From NCBI RefSeq assembly GCF_003207825.1, contig NZ_NKTY01000014.1, positions 1 through 64,000 of the forward strand: 64,000 nt of DNA. The letters are read 5' to 3'. Under the pieces are notes generated by a model. It was given only the letters and a program-made list of their open reading frames with translations, ran no database searches and was not told where the DNA came from. A program made the translations under genes and the position numbers. How positions within the stretch are numbered: the stretch's first letter is position 1; every line of letters starts with the position of its first letter. Of this stretch, positions 36,360 to 45,932 are shown one piece after another. Origin of the DNA: Komagataeibacter saccharivorans. Lineage in GTDB: Bacteria > Pseudomonadota > Alphaproteobacteria > Acetobacterales > Acetobacteraceae.

Positions 36360-37970
36360 GTGGCGGGTATGGTGCGCATGTCCAATGTAGAGCGTTTCGA
36401 GTTTATCCTGCTCCTCATCGTGCTGATCGTTGGGCTGGATCTGGCGGCGCGCAAGCTGCGCCTGCCGCCCGCCACGGCACTCGTTCTGGGTGGGATTGCC
36501 ATCGCCCTTATGCCGGGGCTGCCTGTCATCGGGATTGATCCTGATCTGGTGCTGATCGTGTTCCTGCCGCCGTTGCTGCTGGGTGGGGCCTATTTTTCGG
36601 TATGGCATGCGTTCCGGGCCAATCTGGCGGGTATTCTGCAACTGGCGATAGGCGGGGTTGCGTTCACGACCTTCGTGGTGGGGGTGACCACGCGCTGGCT
36701 TATTCCGTCCATGCCGTGGGCAGGCTGTTTCGCGCTGGGGGCGATCGTGGCCCCGCCGGATGCGGTGGCGGCCAAGGCCGTGCTGCGGCGCGTGTCCCTG
36801 CCTGAACGCATCACCACATTGCTGGAAGGTGAAAGCCTGCTGGATGATGCCTCAAGCCTTGTCCTGTACCGTTTCGCCACCATTGCGGCGCTGACAGGGG
36901 CGTTCAGCCTTGTAAATGCCGGGGTCACATTCGGGCTGCTTGCGGCGGGCGGGCTGGTTCTGGGTTGCGTGCTGGGGTGGGTATGGATCAGGCTGCTGCA
37001 CAGGGTGCGTGACCGTATCCTCAGCATCACCATGACCCTGCTGCTGCCGTGGGTGGCTTATATCGGGGGGGAGCGGATCGGGGTTTCGGGTGTCATCACT
37101 ACGGTGGTGGCGGGGCTGGTGCTGGGCTGGCGGCAGCATGACGTGTTCAGTGCGGATGAGCGCCTGCGCTGGGCGGCCGTGTGGGAAGTGTTGGTGTTCC
37201 TGCTGGAATCGCTTGTGTTCGTGCTGATCGGCACATCGCTGCATGCGATCGCGTTGCGGCATATGGGCACCGGCTGGGTCGTGCAGGACGTGTTCGGCCC
37301 GGTGGCGGGTATTGTTGCCGCGGTCCTGATCTCCCGCTTTCTGTGGATGTTTGTGACCGAAGGGCTGCGTGTTGTCTGGCTGCCGCGTGAAATGCGACCC
37401 GACTGGCACATGTTTTCCAGCTTTGTCGTCATCATGGGGTGGTGTGGCATGCGCGGCGTGGTCAGTCTTGCCATTGCGCTCGCCCTGCCAGAAGAAATGC
37501 CCAACCGCGACATCATGGAGATCGCAACCTTCGTGGTCATTCTTGTAACCGTGCTGGGGCAGGGCACGACCATCGGCTGGGTTATCCGCATGATGGGGGA
37601 AGAACGGGCCCAGCAGCCCAAAGGGCTGTGGCATTACCTGTCCGTGTCGCAGGCGCGCGCGCTGGTCGCCCGATCGCAGGAAAGCGCGATACGTGAACTG
37701 GCCTATGGCGCGGATGGGGAACTGATCCACGGACATCTGCTGGAACAGTACAGCTATCGCGCGGAACTGGCCGAGCGTTTCAGCCATGAACCCGAGGCGT
37801 TGCAGGGCCATCAGGACACGCAGCATCGGGTGGTGCTGGCCATCATCACGGCGGGACGGAAGGAACTGCTACGCCTGCACCGTACCGGTGCGATCCATGA
37901 TGCGGTCCTGCATCAGCTTGAACATGAACTGGACCTGCAGCAGATGATGGCGGAAGGCGGTCTGATCTGA
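36360..37970 (+). CDS. CPA1-family Na+/H+ antiporter
   Basis: 536 residues (starts at 36360, 36369 and 36378 are all possible; none has a good ribosome site). About 12 helices; the key segment PPDAVAAKAVL and LEGESLLDDASSLVLYRF match the NhaP/CPA1 ion-binding and signature helices. A cytosolic tail of about 120 residues (from LSVSQARAL) is helical and charged. It exchanges Na+ or K+ for protons, useful in acid-producing bacteria. Its stop lies 2 bases from the convergent LysR stop. Confidence 0.9.
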   Translation: MAGMVRMSNVERFEFILLLIVLIVGLDLAARKLRLPPATALVLGGIAIALMPGLPVIGIDPDLVLIVFLPPLLLGGAYFSVWHAFRANLAGILQLAIGGVAFTTFVVGVTTRWLIPSMPWAGCFALGAIVAPPDAVAAKAVLRRVSLPERITTLLEGESLLDDASSLVLYRFATIAALTGAFSLVNAGVTFGLLAAGGLVLGCVLGWVWIRLLHRVRDRILSITMTLLLPWVAYIGGERIGVSGVITTVVAGLVLGWRQHDVFSADERLRWAAVWEVLVFLLESLVFVLIGTSLHAIALRHMGTGWVVQDVFGPVAGIVAAVLISRFLWMFVTEGLRVVWLPREMRPDWHMFSSFVVIMGWCGMRGVVSLAIALALPEEMPNRDIMEIATFVVILVTVLGQGTTIGWVIRMMGEERAQQPKGLWHYLSVSQARALVARSQESAIRELAYGADGELIHGHLLEQYSYRAELAERFSHEPEALQGHQDTQHRVVLAIITAGRKELLRLHRTGAIHDAVLHQLEHELDLQQMMAEGGLI

Positions 37971-37972
37971 CT

Positions 37973-38875
37973 CTATGCCATTTCCCGTGCCAGCAATGTC
38001 TCAAGCCAGTCCGCAAAAAGTTGGAGCCTGCGCGAAAGATGCTTGCGATGCGGGTAAAGCAGCGCCATGGGCATTGGTTCCGCCTGCCATTCCGGCATGA
38101 CCGTCACCAGTTCGCCCGCCGCGATATGGTGGCGGATGTCATAGGGCGGCACCTGCACAAGCCCCAGCCCGGCAAGGGCGCAGGCTACCAGGGCTTCGGC
38201 ATTGTTTACGGTCACGCGGCCCGGCAGGGTCAGGCTGCGGGCCGTGCCGTTTTCCATCCATTCCCATGCTTCCACCCGTCCGGTGGTGGGGGAGGCATAG
38301 CGCACGGTTTCATGCCCGTCCGTCAGGTCCGCCGGTGTCCGGGGTATGCCATGCCGGGCGAGATAGGCGGGACTGGCCACGTTGACCAGCGCCAGTTCGC
38401 CCATCCTGCGGGCAATCAGGCCGGAATCGGATAACGGTCCGATACGCAGCACGCAGTCCACCCCATCGCCGATCAGGTTGATGGCCCGGTCGGTTACGCC
38501 CAGTTCGATATCGATTTCAGGATAACGCTGCAGGAAGGACGGCAGGTTGGGGGCAACCAGCAGGCGCCCGATCCGGCCCGGCATGTCCACGCGCAGCAGG
38601 CCCCGGACGCCTGCGCCATCACGGCGGAACAGGCCCTCCGCTTCCTCCACATCGGCTATCAGCCGCACGCAGTGGTCGTAAAAGGCGCTTCCGTCCGGCG
38701 TGGGGGCGACGGAACGGGTGGTGCGGGCCAGCAGGCGTGTGCCCAGCCGGGTCTCCAGCTCCTGTATGGCGGTGGAGACGGAGGAGCGGGGCATTTTCAG
38801 GGTCTCGGCCGCATGGGTGAAACTGGATGTTTCCACCACGCGGGTAAAGATACGGAACAGGTCGATACGATCCAC
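37973..38875 (-). CDS. LysR-family transcriptional regulator
   Basis: 300 residues. HTH: FTRVVETSSFTHAAETLKMPRSSVSTAIQELETRLGTRLLARTTR, the CrgA/AaeR-like branch (RTTR after the wing), then a substrate-binding domain. It is divergent from the SDR gene at 39004, the normal arrangement for a LysR protein and its target. Confidence 0.92.
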   Translation of the reverse strand: MDRIDLFRIFTRVVETSSFTHAAETLKMPRSSVSTAIQELETRLGTRLLARTTRSVAPTPDGSAFYDHCVRLIADVEEAEGLFRRDGAGVRGLLRVDMPGRIGRLLVAPNLPSFLQRYPEIDIELGVTDRAINLIGDGVDCVLRIGPLSDSGLIARRMGELALVNVASPAYLARHGIPRTPADLTDGHETVRYASPTTGRVEAWEWMENGTARSLTLPGRVTVNNAEALVACALAGLGLVQVPPYDIRHHIAAGELVTVMPEWQAEPMPMALLYPHRKHLSRRLQLFADWLETLLAREMA

Positions 38876-38910
38876 GATAACCCCGGGGCAGGCTTATGGT
38901 TTGTTCGTAA

Positions 38911-38933
38911 TTTCTGACATGTGTTGTCAGGAA
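38911..38933. promoter_or_regulatory. inverted repeat in the LysR/SDR divergent promoter
   Basis: TTTCTGACA-TGTGT-TGTCAGGAA, 9-base arms with one mismatch and a perfect CTGACA/TGTCAG core. It lies between the two divergent starts, where a LysR operator is expected. Confidence 0.5.
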
Positions 38934-39003
38934 TGCACGCTTTATACCGTTAATCTAACTGATAACCTGCCCACCTGAAAAGCGTAACGGAGGGAAGACG
39001 GAC

Positions 39004-39777
39004 ATGACGGATCATGGCATCAAGGGCAAGACGGTCCTTATTGCGGGCGGGGCGAAAAATCTGGGCGGTCTGATCGCGCGTGACCTGGCCGCGCACGGGG
39101 CGGGGGCCATCGCCATTCACTATAACAGCGAGGCGACGCGACCCGAGGCCGAAAAGACGCTCGCGGACCTGAAGGCGGCAGGCGTGCATGCCGTGGCCCT
39201 GCAGGCCGATCTTACGCGCGATGGCGCGGTCGCCCGCCTGTTTGCCGATACGGTTGCGGCAATCGGGCAGCCGGACATTGCAATCAATACCGTGGGCAAG
39301 GTGCTGAAAAAGCCGATTGTCGAAACGTCCGAAGCTGAATTCGACGCAATGTTCGCTATCAACACCCGTGTCGCCTATTTTTTCATCAAGGAAGCGGGTG
39401 TACACCTGAAGGATAACGGCAAGCTGCTGAGCATCGTCACATCGCTTCTGGGTGCCTATACGCCATTCTATTCCACCTATGCCGGGTCCAAGGCTGCGGT
39501 TGAACATTTCACGCGCGCTGCATCGAAGGAATACGGGGCACGCGGCATATCGGTCAACGCCATCGGCCCCGGCCCGATGGACACGCCCTTCTTCTACGGT
39601 CAGGAAGCGCCCGATGCGGTGGCCTACCACAAATCCGCTGCCGCCCTGTCCGCCTTCAGCAAAACGGGGCTGACGGAGATCGAGGATATCGTCCCTTATG
39701 TGCGCTTCATCGTGTCGGAGGGATGGTGGATGACCGGCCAGACCATTCTGGTCAATGGCGGCTATACCACCAAATAG
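39004..39777 (+). CDS. short-chain dehydrogenase/reductase
   Basis: 257 residues, GGAGGG 9 bases before the ATG. Cofactor motif AGGAKNLGG near residue 14, INTVG in place of NNAG, catalytic YAGSK, and GQTILVNGGYTTK at the end. Similar to SDRs often placed opposite LysR genes in proteobacteria. Substrate unknown. Confidence 0.9.
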   Translation: MTDHGIKGKTVLIAGGAKNLGGLIARDLAAHGAGAIAIHYNSEATRPEAEKTLADLKAAGVHAVALQADLTRDGAVARLFADTVAAIGQPDIAINTVGKVLKKPIVETSEAEFDAMFAINTRVAYFFIKEAGVHLKDNGKLLSIVTSLLGAYTPFYSTYAGSKAAVEHFTRAASKEYGARGISVNAIGPGPMDTPFFYGQEAPDAVAYHKSAAALSAFSKTGLTEIEDIVPYVRFIVSEGWWMTGQTILVNGGYTTK

Positions 39778-39920
39778 GGTATTTTCATCCCACGCGCCGT
39801 GCATGCAGGCGGGACTGTTGGAGCGGCGGCGGGCAGTGGCAATATATTACGATGTTGCATTGACCGTCCGCGCGCGGGCAGGGTAGGCTGGATGCCTCCT
39901 GTCCGTTCGTAGGGGTGGTC

Positions 39921-41693
39921 ATGCATCTGATCCTGCCTTCCCCCGGTCAATTAATGGATGCGCGCATGCGCCCCGGACATCTCCTTCTGGATGCGGGACG
40001 CGCACTGGCGCAGACCTGCCGCCTTGGGGAAAGCGCGTTCATGCGCGCCAGCGGTCTTGCATCGGAAGCGGCCTATAAACGCGCAACCGGCGCGACAGGG
40101 CGCATCATGCAGCATGCCCATATCGGCTTTCGTGATGTAGGCCGCACGGTCGAAGGCATGCGCAGCGTACGCGATACATGCGCCGCGCGGGGCGTTACGG
40201 TGGATCGTTTCGGCATTACGCTTGACTGGTCGATGGGATATCCGCTGGAAATGCGTGCCCGGGCCGGACGGGGCACGGGTATCGTGATGAATGACACCAG
40301 TGACTTCGCCCGCATCGTCAATGCCTGTTCCGCCGCTACGCATTTCGGGGATTTCATGCTCGGCCTGCCCGGTGCGCTGGACAATACGCGGGCGGCCATT
40401 GCGGCTGGCGTGACCTCAATCGGTAATCTGGGCCAGTATTTTACCTTTCGTCTGCCCCATTGGGATGATGATGTCGCCACCACGGAAGCAACGGTGACGG
40501 CGCTGGGTCTGATCGCGGCGCAGGATGCCGAAATTCTGGTGCATTCCAATCTGGATGACGGCTTTGCCGGGCTGTTTGTGGATATGGGCTGTAGCCTCGG
40601 CATGGCGATCATAGAAAAATATATTATCGAGGATCTGACCGGCGCGCCCCTGTCACACTGTTATGGCCATCATTTTTCAGATCCGATGTCGCGCATGGCC
40701 TTTCATGCGGCGTTACGGCAGGTCAACGATACACCCGGCACGATGATTTTCGGCAATACGGTGGCGTATCGCGCGGCGGATGCCGCCAATTACGCCAGCC
40801 TTGCCAATTACCTGCTGGCTGATATCGCGGCGTTGCGGCGCTGGCCCACGGGCCATGCCATCAATCCCGTGCCGGTAACGGAAAACAGCCGCATCCCTGA
40901 CGTGGACGAAATTATCGACGCCCAGTGCTTTGCCACGCGCCTTGTGCAGCATGCAGGTTTTTATCAGGATCTGTTCGACTGGCCACGGGTGGAGGCCATG
41001 GCCACCCGGCTGGTGGATGCGGGAAAACGCTTCGCGCAGGATGTGCTGGCGGGCATGGCGGCGGCAGGGGTGGATATTCGTGATCCCGCGCAGCTCATGC
41101 TGGCCATACGCCGGACGGGGCCGCGCACGCTGGAAGCGTTATACGGCCCCGGTGCGATCGCGCCGGATACCGGCAGCCGGATGCCGGTTGTGGTCGCCCA
41201 GTGGGCACGCGAACTGGATGAGATGGCGGAAGAATGGCTGACGACCCAGGGGGCGCTTATTGCCTGCATCCGCGCGGCGGGCGATACGGTTCCGTGTGTA
41301 TGCGTTGGCACGTCTGATGTGCATGAGCATGGCAAGTATCTGGTCGAGCGTGCACTATCGGGACTGGGCGTGCGGATTGTCGATGGCGGGGTATCTGTTG
41401 ATCCCGAAAATCTGGTGGCGCGCGCGGTGGCGGGCAGGGCGGATATTATCGCCGTCAGCACCTATAATGGCGTCGCCCTGCGCTACTGCCGCGAAGTGCA
41501 GGCAGCAATGGACGCATGCGGCCTGAAGGCCGGATTGCTGATGGGCGGACGACTGAACGAAATTCCCTCTGATTCCAATTCCGGCCTGCCGGTGGACGTA
41601 ACTGGCGAGATCACCGCTACGGGGGCCGTAGCCTGCATGGGGCTTGATGACATGACTGCCGCCATCATGGATGTGCTGCCAGTATCAGCCTGA
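39921..41693 (+). CDS. cobalamin-binding protein with N-terminal barrel domain, glutamate-mutase-like (uncharacterised)
   Basis: 590 residues from ATG 39921 (AGGGG 5 bases before). The C-terminal ~135 residues form a B12-binding domain: DVHEHG at residues 468-473 in full-frame numbering (the DxHxxG motif whose histidine ligates cobalt), then VSTYNG and LMGGRLNE, matching the later SxL/GG positions. The N-terminal ~330 residues contain TSIGNLGQYFTFRL and MIFGNTVAYR and look like the barrel of methylaspartate (glutamate) mutase E. Both halves are on one chain, in the order large subunit then B12 subunit. No MutL or G-protein chaperone gene is adjacent. The reaction is unknown. Confidence 0.72.
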   Translation: MHLILPSPGQLMDARMRPGHLLLDAGRALAQTCRLGESAFMRASGLASEAAYKRATGATGRIMQHAHIGFRDVGRTVEGMRSVRDTCAARGVTVDRFGITLDWSMGYPLEMRARAGRGTGIVMNDTSDFARIVNACSAATHFGDFMLGLPGALDNTRAAIAAGVTSIGNLGQYFTFRLPHWDDDVATTEATVTALGLIAAQDAEILVHSNLDDGFAGLFVDMGCSLGMAIIEKYIIEDLTGAPLSHCYGHHFSDPMSRMAFHAALRQVNDTPGTMIFGNTVAYRAADAANYASLANYLLADIAALRRWPTGHAINPVPVTENSRIPDVDEIIDAQCFATRLVQHAGFYQDLFDWPRVEAMATRLVDAGKRFAQDVLAGMAAAGVDIRDPAQLMLAIRRTGPRTLEALYGPGAIAPDTGSRMPVVVAQWARELDEMAEEWLTTQGALIACIRAAGDTVPCVCVGTSDVHEHGKYLVERALSGLGVRIVDGGVSVDPENLVARAVAGRADIIAVSTYNGVALRYCREVQAAMDACGLKAGLLMGGRLNEIPSDSNSGLPVDVTGEITATGAVACMGLDDMTAAIMDVLPVSA

Positions 41694-41707
41694 CAGGCCC
41701 GCAAGGG

Positions 41708-41851
41708 CAGGGCGGCATCGCCCTGACAGGTGTCTGAATACAGCTTCAGCCCCGACATTATAAAATGTGCGGGGCCGGGATGGTCGTTTGCATGATCTGT
41801 CATGCTGACAGGCAGCAGGGAAAGTTGATGGGTGCGGGACCTGCCCGCACC
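41708..41851. terminator. three hairpins between convergent genes
   Basis: CAGGGCG-GCAT-CGCCCTG (41708-41725), CCCCG..CATT-ATAA-AATG..CGGGG (41750-41774) and GGTGCGGG-ACCTG-CCCGCACC (41831-41851). They lie between the B12 protein stop and the PadR stop and could end transcription from both sides. Confidence 0.55.
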
Positions 41852-41861
41852 CCGCCATCCG

Positions 41862-42488
41862 TCAGGACTGACCGAGGATTTCTGCCGTGGCGCGTTCCAG
41901 AATGGTGGCGATACGGCGGGCTTCTTCCGTCCCGCAGCCGCGTTTGCTGCGCAGGGCATTCCTGATTCCATGCCGCGCCTGATGCAGCGCTTCGTTATCG
42001 GGTCCGTCCGTGCCGTCGGGACCGGCGAAGGCTTCGCGCACCTCCGCCATGCGTCCGCCAATACGGGCCAGTGTTTCCAGAATGGTCGCCGCCTGTTCGC
42101 GCCGGGTATCCAGATAGGCACGGCCTGTATCGGTCAGGGTATACAGCTTACGGTTGCCGTCTTTGCTGGACGCCGTGTGGCCGATTTCATCCAGATAGGT
42201 CAGCGCGGGATAGATCATGCCCGGGCTGGGAGTGTAGAAGCCGCCGGAATGTTCTTCCAGTTGACGGATCAGTTCATAGCCATGCGCCGGGCGCTCGCCC
42301 AGCAGACTGAGCAGGACAAGCTGCAGTTCATCGGAACTGAGCTTGCGTCCGGCGGGGAAGTCGCCCCGGCCCAAACCGCGACCGAAGCCGCGCCCCATCC
42401 GGTGGCCAAAACCATGGCGTCGTCCGCCACGTCCCTTGCCGGATTCATGAGAATGGGAGGAATGGTGTGTGTTATGCTCTTTAATCAT
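41862..42488 (-). CDS. PadR-family transcriptional regulator
   Basis: 208 residues. A low-complexity basic N-terminus rich in H, G and R (about 1-47, GRGGRRHGFGHRMGRG) precedes the PadR winged helix: LVLLSLLGERPAHGYELIRQLEEHSGGFYTPSPGMIYPALTYLDE. A helical C-terminal dimer segment follows. The Gly/Arg/His tail is common in AAB and rhizobial PadR proteins and might bind metal or nucleic acid. A pair of matching palindromes lies directly upstream, so autoregulation is likely. The effector is unknown. Confidence 0.9.
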   Translation of the reverse strand: MIKEHNTHHSSHSHESGKGRGGRRHGFGHRMGRGFGRGLGRGDFPAGRKLSSDELQLVLLSLLGERPAHGYELIRQLEEHSGGFYTPSPGMIYPALTYLDEIGHTASSKDGNRKLYTLTDTGRAYLDTRREQAATILETLARIGGRMAEVREAFAGPDGTDGPDNEALHQARHGIRNALRSKRGCGTEEARRIATILERATAEILGQS

Positions 42489-42493
42489 GTTTT

Positions 42494-42554
42494 ACGATAT
42501 ATAATATCTTACGATAGGGTTCAAGCGGATTGCCCATTAAAATATCGTAAGATA
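42494..42554. promoter_or_regulatory. duplicated palindromic operator upstream of padR
   Basis: TATCTTACGATA at 42505-42516 and its exact reverse complement TATCGTAAGATA at 42543-42554 (38 bases apart). A half-site TTACGATAT lies at 42493-42501. Each 12-mer has TATC-N4-GATA symmetry. The first copy ends 17 bases from the PadR start codon. Spacing and position suit a PadR dimer binding two sites over the promoter. Confidence 0.65.
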
Positions 42555-42588
42555 TGATTTTCGTAACTTAAGCCTTGGCGAACGCTGT

Positions 42589-43563
42589 TCAGCTAACAGG
42601 ATCTGCGCCCAGATGCTGCGTGCCCTTGCGGCTGGCAAGCTGCATCTGGCGCTCACGTTCCGCGTAACGCCTGCGCTGGGCTTCGGTCCGTTCCGCATGG
42701 CAGTGCGGGCAACTGATGCCGGCTTCATATTCGGGGGCTTTGCGGTCGGCCTCGCTCAACGGCGTGCGACAGGCATGGCATATGTCGAACGAACCGGGTT
42801 TCAGCCCGTGGCCCACGCTTACGCGCTGGTCGAACACAAAGCATTCCCCGTCCCACAGGCTTTCAGGCTCCGGCACGGTTTCCAGATATTTCAGGATGCC
42901 TCCCTGCAGGTGGAATACATCCTCTATCCCCTCCGCACGGACGAAGGCGGTGGCTTTTTCGCACCGGATGCCGCCGGTGCAGAACATGGCGATCCTGGGT
43001 GCCCGGCCTTCATTTTTCAGTTCCTGCTGGCGTTCGCGGAACCATTGCGGGAATTCACGGAAGCTGCGGGTGCCCGGATCAATCGCGCCGCGAAAGGTTC
43101 CGATCGCCACTTCATAATCGTTGCGCGTGTCTATCACGATGGTGTCGGGATCGGAAATCAGCACGTTCCAGTCCTCTGGCGCAACGTAGTGGCCGACATC
43201 ACGCCTTGGGTCCAGTCCCTCGACACCCATGGTTACGATCTCACGCTTGATGCGGACCTTCATGCGGTGGAAGGGCAGGGCAGGCGCACGGGAAAACTTG
43301 ACTTCAAGATCCGCGCAACCGGGCAGGGCGCGTATGACCGCCAGAATATCCGCAATCGCGCTGTCGGTTCCCGCAATCGTGCCGTTTATCCCTTCCTGCG
43401 CCAGCAGCAGGATGCCCCGTATGCCCAGCTTCCGGCATGCTTCAAGCAACTGCGCACGCAGCGTCGTGCAGTCCGCAAACGACGTGAAGTGATAAAGGGC
43501 CGCGACACGGATGGGCAGCGCGCCCTCATGCTCGGTCGGGACAACGGGGGAATTCATATCCAT
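42589..43563 (-). CDS. trhO: rhodanese-domain tRNA uridine(34) hydroxylase (TrhO/YceA family)
   Basis: 324 residues from ATG 43563 (ATG 43557 is also possible; the frame to 43761 is open but unlike the family). The N-terminal acylphosphatase-like part has [14 protein letters not shown], the central rhodanese domain has CTGGIRCEK with cysteines C195 and C201, and a C-terminal zinc-ribbon-like part has CHAC/CPHC (262-265, 285-288). The family hydroxylates U34 of tRNA on the way to ho5U-type modifications. Transcribed toward padR and probably independent of it. Confidence 0.92.
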   Translation of the reverse strand: MDMNSPVVPTEHEGALPIRVAALYHFTSFADCTTLRAQLLEACRKLGIRGILLLAQEGINGTIAGTDSAIADILAVIRALPGCADLEVKFSRAPALPFHRMKVRIKREIVTMGVEGLDPRRDVGHYVAPEDWNVLISDPDTIVIDTRNDYEVAIGTFRGAIDPGTRSFREFPQWFRERQQELKNEGRAPRIAMFCTGGIRCEKATAFVRAEGIEDVFHLQGGILKYLETVPEPESLWDGECFVFDQRVSVGHGLKPGSFDICHACRTPLSEADRKAPEYEAGISCPHCHAERTEAQRRRYAERERQMQLASRKGTQHLGADPVS

Positions 43564-43797
43564 TACACTGCAACCATGGGCTGAAAATTGCCACGTGCAA
43601 TGGCACGGCACGATGCCGCACCCTGCACGCGGGCAGGAAAGCCCGGCGTCCGGGCATAAGGCAGGGTCAGTCATAACGGAGTTTGCGCCCGATTGCACCA
43701 TGGCTGACATCAGGCGGATGGATGGTACTGCACGTCCCGGCGGAACATGCTTATATCGCACCAGTTTTCCAGCCAGACCTTACGGGACGCCATTGTC

Positions 43798-44175
43798 ATG
43801 ACTGTAACCCTCTATCACAACCCTGCCTGCGGAACCTCGCGCAATGTGCTGGCCATGCTGCGTGCGGCGGGGATCGAGCCGGTCGTGGTCAATTACCTTA
43901 AAAATCCGCCAGCCCGTGCTGAACTGGACGTGCTGGCCAGCCGGCTGGTCGTGCCGGTGCGTGAACTGCTGCGGCAGCGGGGCACGCCCTATGCGGAACT
44001 GGGGCTGGATAATCCTGCCCTGACGGATGGGCAGATACTTGACGCCATCGCCGCCCATCCGGTTCTGCTCAATCGTCCGGTGGTGATGACCGAACAGGCC
44101 GCGCGTCCGTGCAGGCCCAGGGAAGTTCTGTACGAACTCCTGCCCCAAACGCGCCCCGCCGATCCCGCGTCCTGA
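43798..44175 (+). CDS. arsC: ArsC-family arsenate reductase (glutaredoxin type)
   Basis: 125 residues from ATG 43798. NPACGTSRN holds the active cysteine C11. R59, R93 and R106 align with E. coli ArsC R60, R94 and R107, so the full catalytic set is present. It reduces arsenate to arsenite with glutathione and glutaredoxin. No arsenite exporter or ArsR lies beside it, so it may be a stand-alone ArsC or the related YffB/Spx-like type. The CGTSR core and three arginines favour ArsC. Confidence 0.88.
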   Translation: MTVTLYHNPACGTSRNVLAMLRAAGIEPVVVNYLKNPPARAELDVLASRLVVPVRELLRQRGTPYAELGLDNPALTDGQILDAIAAHPVLLNRPVVMTEQAARPCRPREVLYELLPQTRPADPAS

Positions 44176-44176
44176 A

Positions 44177-45544
44177 TTACGCTGCTTTCCGCACCTGACA
44201 GCGTATGAGGTGGATCAGGACAAAGAATATCGATGTGCCCAGACTGGCGATGGCGATCATGCGCTGGTGTGGGTCGAAGGCCATCGCTGCGAAAATGAGA
44301 ATGACCGCACCAAGCGTTGCGATATTGATGGCCGGGAAGAACGGCAGTTGGAAAGCAGCCCGCTGCCCGGCGGTGCGGGCCTGCCTGCGCGTGACCAGAT
44401 AGGCTGTCACGATCAGCGAATAGACCAGCAGGATCACCCCGCCGCTACAGCTAAGCAGGAACGCAAACACCGTGCCGGGTGCGAGGATGGATGAAAACGC
44501 CACGATCCCGCCTGCGATGGAATTGGCGATGATGGCGTTGACGGGTGTGTGCTGGCGGCCATAACGCTGTAGCAGGGCCGGGGCATCGTTATGCCGCGCC
44601 AGTTCAGCCAGCACGCGTGATGTGATGTACAGGCTGGAGTTCATGCACGATACAACCGCCGTCAGCACCACGATCTGCATGAACAGGGCAGCCCCCGGAA
44701 TCCCCATGATCTCAAGGGCCGCGATAAAGGGCGAATGACCCGGCACCACATCGCTCCAGGGCACGATCATCAGGATCATGGCGATGGACAGGCTGTTGAA
44801 CAGCGTAAGCCGTAGGCCGATGGTCCGGGTCACGCGCGCGGCGTTTCGTGCCGGATCGGCTGATTCACCCGCGGCAACCGTCGCAATTTCAGATCCGATC
44901 ATGGTGAACAGGACAGAAGGGATGATGGAAACCATCGCCACCATACCGTGCGGGAATATGCCACCATGCCCCAGCACATTGCGCGTGACCGGCACGCCGG
45001 GGCCAAACAGATGCGCGACATACAGGCCGCCTGCCGCTACAAACAGCACGATACTGATCACCTTGACCAGTGACAGCCAGAACTCGCATTCCCCGAATAT
45101 ATGCACGGCCGCAAGGTTGATGAGTTTCAGCGCCACGATCAGCGCCGTGGCCAGCACCCACACCGGCAGGTTGATCCAGTCATGCAGCAGGATGGCCCCG
45201 GCAATGGCTTCGCTGCCCAGTGCCACCAGCCAGAAGAACCAGTAAAGCCAGCCTGCGGTAAAGGCCGCGCCATTCCCATGCGCCAGACGGATATATTCGA
45301 TAAACGATCCCTTGCCCGGATTGGCCGTGACCATTTCGCCCAGCATGCGCATGATCAGCATGACCAGCATGCCCACGGCGACGAAGGCCAGCAGGACCGC
45401 AGGCCCTGCGGCGGCAATGGCCGCGCTGCTGCCGACAAACAGTCCCGCCCCGATCCCGCCACCCAGCGCGATCATGATGATGTGGCGGTTCCGCAGCCGT
45501 GACACCGGTCGGGCGGGATGCTGGGGGGCTGTCGTATCGCTCAT
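44177..45544 (-). CDS. APC-family amino-acid permease (GABA/aromatic permease-like)
   Basis: 455 residues with 12 hydrophobic helices. N-terminus: RHIIMIALGGGIGAGLFVGSS, the standard AAT-family opening; GEMVTANPGKGSFIEYIR in loop 2-3; SALYITSR-like MNSSLYITSRVLAELARHNDAP. The length and motifs fit GabP/AroP/CycA. The gab genes are 5 kb away, so it could feed them. Its stop lies 1 base from the convergent arsC stop. Confidence 0.92.
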   Translation of the reverse strand: MSDTTAPQHPARPVSRLRNRHIIMIALGGGIGAGLFVGSSAAIAAAGPAVLLAFVAVGMLVMLIMRMLGEMVTANPGKGSFIEYIRLAHGNGAAFTAGWLYWFFWLVALGSEAIAGAILLHDWINLPVWVLATALIVALKLINLAAVHIFGECEFWLSLVKVISIVLFVAAGGLYVAHLFGPGVPVTRNVLGHGGIFPHGMVAMVSIIPSVLFTMIGSEIATVAAGESADPARNAARVTRTIGLRLTLFNSLSIAMILMIVPWSDVVPGHSPFIAALEIMGIPGAALFMQIVVLTAVVSCMNSSLYITSRVLAELARHNDAPALLQRYGRQHTPVNAIIANSIAGGIVAFSSILAPGTVFAFLLSCSGGVILLVYSLIVTAYLVTRRQARTAGQRAAFQLPFFPAINIATLGAVILIFAAMAFDPHQRMIAIASLGTSIFFVLIHLIRCQVRKAA

Positions 45545-45932
45545 GCCGGATGCTCATTCCACAAAAGACAGGGACGCGAAGTGAAAGGCGCTGGCCCCGG
45601 TTCCGACATCATCGGGTGGGGACGCCGACTGTCCGTATCAGCCCGCAGGCCGGATCGGGCAGATGAGGATGCAGGACGCATTTCAGGGATGAAAACCGGC
45701 GTCGTATGCCGGAAGCCAGACAGGATCATGCCGGTTTCGGGCTGGTCACGCGCGGGCAGACGGGCCTGTGCGGTGCTTTTTGTTTCGGTTTCATGCCGAA
45801 CATAGGACAGGAAGCAGGGCAGTCTGTAAAGGGGCAGGTGCGCCACATTATAACAAATTGAAGTTTTTATAATATCGTGAATGAAGGCTGCACCGGGTTG
45901 ACGGGTGGACGGCAATTCGCTGCGGCAGGGGA
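45545..45932. other. intergenic region upstream of the permease
   Basis: About 390 bases, the promoter region of the permease. A minus-strand frame at 45541-45915 has no recognisable domain and is not called. Nothing else was seen. Confidence 0.4.

Noticed and set aside
39778-39920. possible cobalamin riboswitch before the B12-binding protein
   Set aside because: GGCAGTGGC resembles part of the core in reverse, but the B12 box and ordered helices are missing on the coding strand, and the region is only about 140 bases.
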